Assembly (NCBI GenBank): GCA_023230485.1
Contig: JALNXG010000121.1
Span: 1-6,028, forward strand
Length of the DNA: 6,028 nt
Reading direction: 5' to 3'
Source of the DNA: Melioribacteraceae bacterium
Lineage (GTDB): Bacteria; Bacteroidota; Ignavibacteria; Ignavibacteriales; Melioribacteraceae
A program made the position numbers and the translations under genes. The notes under the pieces were generated by a model, which was not told where the DNA came from, did no database searches, and was given only the letters and a program-made list of their open reading frames with translations. Below are positions 1-4,870 of the stretch, one piece after another. The first letter of the stretch is position 1; every line of letters begins with the position of its first letter.

Positions 1-31
1 AATCAAATGATTGGGTTTCCTCATATTAATG

Positions 32-63
32 TTTGTTTTTCTTGTTATATTATTCTATTTTTG
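32..63 (+). promoter_or_regulatory. Bacteroidetes-type promoter of the HTH regulator gene (P1)
   Basis: TTTG at 32-35 is followed by exactly 20 nt and then TATTTTTG at 56-63, a perfect match to the Bacteroidetes primary-sigma consensus (-33 TTTG, -7 TAnnTTTG). Transcription would be expected to begin a few bases after 63, giving a leader of roughly 20 nt before the ATG at 92. The last four bases of the -7 box are also the first four of a TTTGTCAA motif (60-67), so a protein bound there would occlude the promoter. The consensus match and spacing are seen directly. Promoter activity is inferred. Confidence 0.7.
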
Positions 64-68
64 TCAAT
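58..68. promoter_or_regulatory. Candidate operator O1 over the -7 box of P1
   Basis: The core TTGTCAA (61-67) is a 3+1+3 inverted repeat (TTG-T-CAA) and sits within TTTGTCAA at 60-67. The same 8-mer recurs at 308-315 and 348-355, in the second promoter region. Its overlap with the -7 element would suit autorepression by the HTH protein encoded just downstream. This copy has the shortest inverted arms of the three. The binding protein is inferred. Confidence 0.4.
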
Positions 69-91
69 CATATGCAAATTAACACGCAAAA

Positions 92-283
92 ATGTCAATT
101 ATTAGTAATTTAATCGAAATAAGGAAAGATAAGCGGATAAATCAAAAGGTTATGGCTAAGAAATTAGGGATAAGTTCAGGGTCTTTAAATCGATTTGAGA
201 AAGGTAATAGAAAAATTGATATGTCGATTATAGAAGATTACGCGAATAAATTAGGTTATGAACTAAAATTAATAGTAAAATGA
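92..283 (+). CDS. Small Xre/Cro-family helix-turn-helix DNA-binding protein
   Basis: This 63-residue protein is almost entirely one HTH_3/Xre domain. The segment around residues 17-38 (NQKVMAKKLGISSGSLNRFE) has the typical pattern: a Q at the start of helix 2, A-x-x-L-G-I at the turn, and S-x-S-x-x-x-F-E-x-G for the recognition helix. A fourth or fifth helix follows (residues 43-56), ending in the LGYELKL signature common in this family. There is no ligand-binding, protease or membrane segment, so it is a minimal Cro-like or antitoxin-like regulator. The ATG at 92 follows an A-rich leader and lies about 28 nt after a perfect promoter. It likely binds the TTTGTCAA sites at 60-67, 308-315 and 348-355 (inference). 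An antitoxin role cannot be excluded, but no toxin partner is adjacent. The family call is firm; the regulon is inferred. Confidence 0.85.
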   Translation: MSIISNLIEIRKDKRINQKVMAKKLGISSGSLNRFEKGNRKIDMSIIEDYANKLGYELKLIVK

Positions 284-327
284 AAATAATTCCCAAAATG
301 AAATAAATTTGTCAAAATGAAAATAAT
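277..327 (+). repeat. 14-bp direct repeat in the regulator-portal intergenic region
   Basis: AAAATGAAAATAAT occurs at 277-290 and again, identically, at 314-327, 37 bp apart. The shorter core AAAATGA occurs four times here (277-283, 295-301, 314-320, 354-360). The first copy spans the stop codon of the HTH gene and the last includes the portal start codon. Iteration this dense in a 73-bp gap could be a set of regulator sites or the product of local slippage and duplication. Confidence 0.6.
307..320. promoter_or_regulatory. Candidate operator O2 over the -33 box of P2
   Basis: TTTGTCAAAATGA at 308-320 contains a 4+1+4 inverted repeat (TTTG-T-CAAA, 308-316). The same 13 bases recur exactly 40 bp downstream at 348-360. 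The site covers the -33 box, where bound protein would block RNA polymerase or, if positioned suitably, contact it. The repeat is seen directly and the operator function is inferred. Confidence 0.45.
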
Positions 328-339
328 ACTTTATATTTG
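308..339 (+). promoter_or_regulatory. Bacteroidetes-type promoter of the structural operon (P2)
   Basis: TTTG at 308-311, 20 nt of spacer and TATATTTG at 332-339 match the -33/-7 consensus perfectly, with the same spacing as the promoter at 32-63. Transcription would begin at about 344-347, leaving only about ten nucleotides of leader before the portal ATG at 357. This is probably the promoter for the whole portal-to-capsid array, because the downstream genes are packed with gaps of 43 nt or less and no other exact promoter was noticed. Activity is inferred. Confidence 0.7.
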
Positions 340-346
340 GCTTATA

Positions 347-360
347 TTTTGTCAAAATGA
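347..360. promoter_or_regulatory. Candidate operator O3 at the portal gene start
   Basis: TTTTGTCAAAA at 347-357 is a perfect 5+1+5 inverted repeat, the best of the three sites. It is followed by TGA, which extends the 13-bp repeat to 348-360. It lies at the predicted transcription start and overlaps the portal ATG (357-359), so a bound regulator could block initiation. Its 40-bp distance from O2 is close to four helical turns and would put both sites on the same DNA face. Confidence 0.45.
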
Positions 361-2126
361 TAGAGGATTTAATAGGCAAAAAATACACTAAATACCTTAA
401 TGAGGCCGTCAACCTTCAGCATGAGGCTGATTATTATGTTAATAGGAATAGTGAAAATCCGTATCATTCCACTTTTAGAAATATAGTTTTACAGGTTTAT
501 AATGACAATAAGTTACAAACGAATAGATTTTTTGAAGCGTTTTTAGGTAATTCAAATCCATCTTTAGAAGTTTGCAAAACAATATTTACTAACTTATTTA
601 AAGTTTTTGACAGTCAAAACCAAAACGCTCAGTATAATTTTACTAATTCAAGTTATAAGCAGGATGCGGAGCAATTCTTAAAGAAGTTTGAAAACTTTTG
701 GCAAAATGAATATTGGGAAGCTGTCAAGTCTCAATTTAACTCTTTAATTGTTGTTGATCTTCCAGTAGATCAACTAACAAATGACCCGGATCCTTACATA
801 TATATATTAGATATATCCAGAGTAGTAGGGATAACTCCTGATAAAGATTTAAATATTAATGAGATAGTATTTACTGAGAATGTAGAGATTGAAGTTGATG
901 GTAAAAAAGTCGAAAAGGTATATTATTATTATTATACGAAAGATTTTTATTCAAAATGGGAAAAGGCGCCTGAAACTAATGTTTACATAAACATATTTAC
1001 AAAACCTCATAATCTCAAAGAAAACCCTTGTTTTTTTTTATGGCCCTCTACTCTGAATCAAACATCATGGATATTAAGAGAAGGTGTTTTAGTACCTTTA
1101 TTTGATGATTTGAAATGGTACAATATAAAGTATGTAGAAAGTCGTAAAGCTGATATGCTTTATCTTAATCCTATAATGCAACGTATCAGGTCTTCTTGCG
1201 GGTATGATTCATCATTAGGAAATCATGTAAAAGATAGTAAACAGGAAATAAAGAAATGTTCTAACGGGTGGTTAGTCGACCAAGAAAATAGACTAATTGT
1301 TAATAACGGGAATAGAGTTTTATGTCCTGTATGCGGTAAAGGCAAGCACGGAGGTGGAGGGGCAGGGAATATCATCGAAATTGATATGAATGAAAAACCT
1401 GAAGACGTTGATGTATCAAAACCGCTTGCAAGCTTTATAACTCCCCCAATTGAAGGATCAATAGAGCAATTCAGTAGATTACCAATTCTTAAAGATAGTA
1501 TTATAGAAAGTGCCTGCGGGACAGAAAGTGCAGAGACAAGAGAAGCAATAAATGAAAAGCAAGTTAAGTATAATACAGAATCAAAAGAAGATGTCCTAAA
1601 AAGAATAGCTTCTTATGTTAGTTATGCTGTTACAAATGCTTATCGAAGGTTATTAACATTAAGATATAAAGAACGGTTTGTATCGTGTTCTTATTTTCAG
1701 GGATCAGAGTTTTATACTAAGACTTTAAAAGACTTAATTGATTTAAGGGCTAAAGCGCATAATCCTATTGTTAAAGCTCAAATTGATGAACAGGTTATTG
1801 AAGTAAAATACAGGAATAATCCTGAGAAAATGAGTAAAGAAAAACTACTTTATAAATTAATGCCTTATTCATCTTTAACAGATGCAGAATTTTTAGTTCA
1901 GATAGGAACCTGGATAAATGATGAAATGACTATTAATTTAAGACTTCAGTTTACGGATGCGGTATTTTTATTTGAATCAAAATACGGGTCTATCTATGAA
2001 TATTATAAAACTTTTTCTGATAGTATTCCTGATATCACCCGAATACAAGTCATAAAAAATAATTTACTAAGTTTAATTAAAATAGAAAAAAATGTCGTAC
2101 AAGATCAAATTTCTAAGTCATTTTAA
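357..2126 (+). CDS. Phage portal-like protein with a Cys-rich insertion
   Basis: This 589-residue protein is most likely the portal, the dodecameric ring at the capsid vertex through which DNA is packaged and to which the tail attaches. The call rests on its size, its position as the first large gene before a scaffold and capsid gene, and an alpha-helical segment at residues 375-440 (EAINEKQVKYN then a long amphipathic helix) that resembles the stem/wing region of portals from Bacteroidetes phages. An unusual insertion at residues 281-340 holds C281, C301 and C323-P-V-C326 followed by a Gly-rich loop (GKGKHGGGGAG), suggesting a small zinc-binding knuckle. Five consecutive Tyr residues (189-193) are encoded by TAT repeats. 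The ATG at 357 has an A-rich context typical of Bacteroidetes, and its leader from P2 is short. The C-terminus overlaps the next gene by 35 nt. Portal identity is by family resemblance and context, not by a search. A different head-vertex protein is the main alternative. Confidence 0.72.
   Translation: MIEDLIGKKYTKYLNEAVNLQHEADYYVNRNSENPYHSTFRNIVLQVYNDNKLQTNRFFEAFLGNSNPSLEVCKTIFTNLFKVFDSQNQNAQYNFTNSSYKQDAEQFLKKFENFWQNEYWEAVKSQFNSLIVVDLPVDQLTNDPDPYIYILDISRVVGITPDKDLNINEIVFTENVEIEVDGKKVEKVYYYYYTKDFYSKWEKAPETNVYINIFTKPHNLKENPCFFLWPSTLNQTSWILREGVLVPLFDDLKWYNIKYVESRKADMLYLNPIMQRIRSSCGYDSSLGNHVKDSKQEIKKCSNGWLVDQENRLIVNNGNRVLCPVCGKGKHGGGGAGNIIEIDMNEKPEDVDVSKPLASFITPPIEGSIEQFSRLPILKDSIIESACGTESAETREAINEKQVKYNTESKEDVLKRIASYVSYAVTNAYRRLLTLRYKERFVSCSYFQGSEFYTKTLKDLIDLRAKAHNPIVKAQIDEQVIEVKYRNNPEKMSKEKLLYKLMPYSSLTDAEFLVQIGTWINDEMTINLRLQFTDAVFLFESKYGSIYEYYKTFSDSIPDITRIQVIKNNLLSLIKIEKNVVQDQISKSF
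605..619. repeat. Perfect 15-bp palindrome inside the portal gene
   Basis: TTTTGAC-A-GTCAAAA is a perfect inverted repeat with 7-bp arms around one central base. It falls in codons for V-F-D-S-Q-N near portal residue 85. Its right arm, GTCAAAA, is the same heptamer found in the candidate operators at 311-317 and 351-357. It could be a downstream operator or roadblock site, but a palindrome of this size can also arise by chance in several kilobases of A+T-rich DNA. Confidence 0.35.
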
Positions 2127-2538
2127 AATGAATGATGATGGTACCGAAATGAGTAAGTTATATCATACTCAAAATTTCGAAGAAGGCGAGATTCAGAAAA
2201 TAGCCAGTAGATTCAGAACTATGGGGTTAAAAAAGATTGAATCAATAACCTTAACAGGTAAATGTAAACTTTCCGAATCTGAAGTAGTAGAACTTTTCTA
2301 TCCTGAAAAGAATGAAAAAGGAATAGTTCTTACTGAAACACAAAAAAAAGTAAAAGAAACACTTTTAAGTCTTTATGTTAAAGAAGAAAAATATGAAGAT
2401 AATCCGGATAAAGTCAGAAGAATTGAATTATTCAAAATAGCAGAGGAATTACTTGAAGCTGGGCTCATTGAAAAAGCACCGGCAAAAAATATACCTACCA
2501 GTAAACTTGAAGAATTGGTAGCTAATGCAAATAAATAG
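2092..2538 (+). CDS. Unknown 148-residue protein between portal and scaffold
   Basis: I do not recognise a family. The protein is rich in Lys and Glu. It has a short beta-like start (residues 2-8), a mixed region to about residue 70 and mostly helical sequence at 84-125. There are no Cys pairs (one Cys, C58), no signal peptide and no membrane segment, so it should be cytoplasmic or virion-internal. The start at 2092 overlaps the portal gene by 35 nt and has a good A-rich upstream context. A stop two codons upstream (TAG, 2083-2085) bars a longer version. An alternative start at 2128 (residue 13) follows the portal stop in TAAAATG and would also allow coupled translation. Position between portal and scaffold is where SPP1 encodes gp7, a portal-associated minor head protein, so a portal partner or assembly chaperone is plausible but unproven. 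Confidence 0.75.
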   Translation: MSYKIKFLSHFKMNDDGTEMSKLYHTQNFEEGEIQKIASRFRTMGLKKIESITLTGKCKLSESEVVELFYPEKNEKGIVLTETQKKVKETLLSLYVKEEKYEDNPDKVRRIELFKIAEELLEAGLIEKAPAKNIPTSKLEELVANANK

Positions 2539-2552
2539 TATTAATTAAAACA

Positions 2553-2561
2553 TTTGGAACG
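2553..2561 (+). promoter_or_regulatory. TTTGGAACG element just before the scaffold start codon
   Basis: TTTGGAACG abuts the ATG at 2562. The identical 9-mer recurs at 3459-3467, at the beginning of the gap before the capsid gene. It is not a Shine-Dalgarno sequence and lacks a proper TAnnTTTG box. It may be a shared translation or RNA-processing signal, or a relic of duplication. Confidence 0.3.
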
Positions 2562-3458
2562 ATGTTAACAATTGAAGATTTAAAATCGGCGGGAATAACC
2601 GATGAAGTAAAAGCAAAACAAATAATTGACGATTTAGGGGATACGTCTAAGGCGTTTGTCCCTGTAAAAGAATTGAAGAAAGTTCATGATGATCATGATC
2701 GTGAATATCTTATATTAACTGGCGTGCAAAAAGATGCCAATGAAACATCAGTATCTTATCGTAAACGGGCTTTAGAAGTTCATATTGATAAACAAATTAC
2801 CGACAAGAAATTGGAGTATGAAGGTAAAGTAACTGAACTGGAAGAAAAACTCAAAGCAAAGCCAGGGGATGAAAAACTGATTAAAGAATTAAATGAACTT
2901 AAATCTTTTAAAGAAAATCTACCTAAACAAAAAGACGAATGGATAAAGGCTGAAAAAGATAGGGCCGACAAAGCAGAAAGTCAACTTCAAAAAACAGAGA
3001 AGGTTTATAAGTTATCTGCTTTTATGCCTACTGCTTTCAAACCTGAAATAGCAAGTGACAGTAATTATATAAACTTTAAAAGGGAAGAAGTTATTAACAG
3101 TACCCTTGCTAAGTTTGATAAGATTGAAACCAGAGAAGACGGTAAAACTTACCTGATAGATTCAACGCTTAATAATGCCACTGAGGAAGCTAATTCTTAT
3201 TTTAATGTTCAATTTAAATCTATGTTACCTGAAAAGAATGAACAAACAGGTGGCGGGTCAGGACAAAATAGGTCAACATCTCAATCAGGTGGTAAATTTA
3301 TTGTTGATAAAGCTACTTCAAAAGAACAACAATTAATTGATATTGAAAAACATATTCAGCAAACATATGGCATAACTAAAATATCCTCTGAATGGGATAG
3401 TTTATATGACCAGTGTTTAATTGATAATGAACTTAAAACAGAAAATAAAAAAGTGTAG
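2562..3458 (+). CDS. Putative capsid scaffolding protein (coiled coil)
   Basis: This 298-residue, highly charged protein lies directly upstream of the capsid gene, the usual place for a scaffold: an internal protein that guides capsid subunits into a shell of the right size and then leaves. A long Lys/Glu-rich helix with heptad-like spacing runs from about residue 70 to 150 (for example KLEYEGKVTELEEKLKAK), with one break at PGD (101-103). A Gly/Ser/Gln-rich linker (229-244) then connects to a short helical C-terminus (about 251-290), which in known scaffolds is the capsid-binding end. The N-terminus (1-26) is a compact helical motif followed by a His/Asp cluster (HDDHD, 42-46). No serine-protease motif is evident, so this is not obviously a protease-scaffold fusion. 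The ATG at 2562 follows the preceding stop by 23 nt. Function is inferred from position and composition. Confidence 0.7.
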   Translation: MLTIEDLKSAGITDEVKAKQIIDDLGDTSKAFVPVKELKKVHDDHDREYLILTGVQKDANETSVSYRKRALEVHIDKQITDKKLEYEGKVTELEEKLKAKPGDEKLIKELNELKSFKENLPKQKDEWIKAEKDRADKAESQLQKTEKVYKLSAFMPTAFKPEIASDSNYINFKREEVINSTLAKFDKIETREDGKTYLIDSTLNNATEEANSYFNVQFKSMLPEKNEQTGGGSGQNRSTSQSGGKFIVDKATSKEQQLIDIEKHIQQTYGITKISSEWDSLYDQCLIDNELKTENKKV

Positions 3459-3501
3459 TTTGGAACGGCTGCCGGATGTTTAACATAAATATTTAAAAAC
3501 A
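3459..3501 (+). promoter_or_regulatory. Capsid-gene leader with GC-rich patch and six-codon minicistron
   Basis: This is the widest gap inside the array. It opens with TTTGGAACG (3459-3467, a copy of the element at 2553-2561) and then a GC-rich patch, CGGCTGCCGG (3466-3475), with a tiny inverted repeat. A six-codon open frame follows, ATG TTT AAC ATA AAT ATT TAA (3476-3496), ending five bases before the capsid ATG. The A/T-rich AATATTTAA at 3488-3496 also precedes the start at 4556 (4544-4552). Together these suggest a translation-tuning leader for the highly expressed capsid protein. That role is inference. Confidence 0.35.
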
Positions 3502-4545
3502 ATGTACAATTTATTAACAGCTCTACATGCTTATCAAACTGCTGATACCCCGGAACGGAAACGTTTTGCACAGGGATTCGGCATGAACCAAGCATTTTTG
3601 AACGAAACAAAGCGTAATAGGTTGTTATTTAGTGCAGACGGTAGACCGACTGAACTTTATAAAAAACTATTGACTTTGCAAGGCCGCACTGTTGAAATAC
3701 CAGCAATTGCACCTAAAACTATCGCTATATCTGACGTAATGTCATTTGATATAGATGCTAACTTATCTGATACGTCAGTACGCGGAGTAACTCAAATTGT
3801 AATGCAAGCAGGTTTTGCTCTTACTAAGGAAGATTATGTAGAAAACCAAGTAAGTGCTGACGCAATGCTTTCTAACAAACTTGAAGAAATTGATGAGGCA
3901 ATGGCAATTAAACTTGCTGATTATTACGATACCTTCTTAGGTACTAATAAATCATTAGTTTGGACAGGTGAAGATAAAGTAGGTGAAGCAGGAGATTATG
4001 TTTTCGATTCATCTATCTTAAAGATAGCCCGCACTGCACAGAAGAGTAATCTTTTTGCAAAACTTCAAGCAATGGCCGGATACAACAATTGGCGTATGGA
4101 TTATAGTTTAATTCATAATCCTATTTTTGTTGACGTTTTATCTGACATGGCAATGTACGGAGCAGCTAACGAAAAGAATTTACTTCAGCAGACTTTGCCT
4201 CCAATGTATTCAGATGCACGATGTGAAATCACTACAGGTGCCCGTTCAACTTCTTATCTTGTTGAACCCGGTTCATTTGGTATTGTTCCTAATTATTTCA
4301 AATCATTTGTTGATGGTGAAAAAGTTGGTGAATCTACATGGGGTGTTTCTGCTGCTTCACTCCCTTTATTGGGACATAAGGTTATGACATTCCATAGAAG
4401 GAAAGAAGCAACAAGTACAAAAAGTCCAATGTCTGTAACTGATGAATTTGCTTTCATTTTAAGCTTTTTCTTAATTAATAAATACAATCCTGATAATACT
4501 ACTTATGTAGGTAATATCTTAAAGATTGATTGTCTTAACAACTAA
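3502..4545 (+). CDS. Major capsid protein, probable HK97-fold
   Basis: At 347 residues this has the size, composition and position of a tailed-phage major capsid protein, which forms the icosahedral head shell. Features that fit the HK97 fold are an extended, partly disordered N-arm (1-60), a beta-rich E-loop/P-domain region (62-110), a long charged spine-helix candidate (about 121-147, from AMLSNKLEEIDEAMAIK), and a later A-domain-like part with a helix around HNPIFVDVLSDMAMYG (205-220) followed by strands (240-300). There is no long N-terminal helical delta domain and no adjacent protease, so the protein is probably not cleaved. The start at 3502 has a strong A-rich context without a Shine-Dalgarno. 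The gene follows the scaffold and precedes a small beta-rich protein. The fold assignment rests on pattern and context. It should be the most abundant virion protein. Confidence 0.78.
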   Translation: MYNLLTALHAYQTADTPERKRFAQGFGMNQAFLNETKRNRLLFSADGRPTELYKKLLTLQGRTVEIPAIAPKTIAISDVMSFDIDANLSDTSVRGVTQIVMQAGFALTKEDYVENQVSADAMLSNKLEEIDEAMAIKLADYYDTFLGTNKSLVWTGEDKVGEAGDYVFDSSILKIARTAQKSNLFAKLQAMAGYNNWRMDYSLIHNPIFVDVLSDMAMYGAANEKNLLQQTLPPMYSDARCEITTGARSTSYLVEPGSFGIVPNYFKSFVDGEKVGESTWGVSAASLPLLGHKVMTFHRRKEATSTKSPMSVTDEFAFILSFFLINKYNPDNTTYVGNILKIDCLNN

Positions 4546-4555
4546 TATTTAAGCA

Positions 4556-4867
4556 ATGAAAATTCAAATGTCAAGGAAAATAGCCAGTGCGGATACATTA
4601 GAAACTGGCATTGCAAATAAAACAGGGATACTTGGTGTCTCTTATACTACTGCATTAGGCGTTCATCATTCAGCAGTTTATGCTTTATATGATTCTGCCG
4701 GCACTCCTACTACTGTACTTTTAGCAGGTAATGGCACTCAATTTACAATCACAGAAACAACCGCTTCAAAGGTTAATGTGTATTGGAAAACTAACGAAGT
4801 TGAAATAGAAAACAACTCAGGTGCCGAAATTCAGATCACGCTGGAAGGTGATTTTTATAATGTTTAA
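4556..4867 (+). CDS. Small beta-rich protein, possible capsid decoration protein
   Basis: This 103-residue protein has no family I can name. It is rich in Thr, Ser, Ala, Gly and Val, with alternating patterns typical of beta strands (about residues 40-47, 52-57, 61-67, 72-78 and 92-99), no Cys, and no signal or membrane segment. Its length and place immediately after the capsid gene recall decoration or cement proteins such as lambda gpD, about 110 residues, which stabilise the shell from outside. A head-vertex or fibre-base protein is the alternative. It starts 10 nt after the capsid stop in the context AATATTTAAGCAATG and ends 3 nt before the next ATG, so it should be translated as part of the same message. 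The gene is certain; the role is speculative. Confidence 0.75.
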   Translation: MKIQMSRKIASADTLETGIANKTGILGVSYTTALGVHHSAVYALYDSAGTPTTVLLAGNGTQFTITETTASKVNVYWKTNEVEIENNSGAEIQITLEGDFYNV

Positions 4868-4870
4868 GTA

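Noticed and set aside
1..12. Short inverted repeat AATCA-AA-TGATT at the window start, as a terminator or operator
   Set aside because: Five A/T-rich base pairs with a two-base loop cannot form a stable hairpin, no T-run follows directly, and the context to the left is missing.
317..391. A 24-codon open frame starting at an ATG inside the promoter region and running into the portal gene
   Set aside because: Its ATG lies upstream of the predicted P2 transcript start and arises from the AAAATGA repeat. It overlaps the portal start out of frame.
1031..1039. T9 homopolymer in the portal gene as a frameshift or sequencing error
   Set aside because: The portal frame runs uninterrupted through it with sensible residues (C-F-F-L-W) on both sides.
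2085..2094. A7 run at the portal-next gene overlap as a programmed frameshift site
   Set aside because: A -1 shift from the portal frame does not enter the next gene, which is in the +1 frame. No stimulatory structure was seen, and coupled initiation explains the junction more simply.
2549..2556. AACATTTG before the scaffold gene as an internal promoter -7 box
   Set aside because: It misses the essential TA by one base and has no TTTG at the proper distance upstream.
2780..2971. Reverse-strand open frame of 63 codons within the scaffold gene
   Set aside because: It is antisense to the Lys/Glu-rich coiled coil, and its Ser/Phe/Leu-rich translation is the expected mirror of those codons. It has no promoter or independent evidence.
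3356..3610. Reverse-strand open frame of 84 codons across the scaffold-capsid junction
   Set aside because: It overlaps two well-supported genes and their leader on the opposite strand. No recognisable domain or start context.
4127..4487. Open frames in other phases over the capsid gene (forward 4127-4387 and reverse 4293-4487)
   Set aside because: Both lie entirely within the capsid gene, with low-complexity hydrophobic translations and no initiation signals. They are shadows of the capsid codons.
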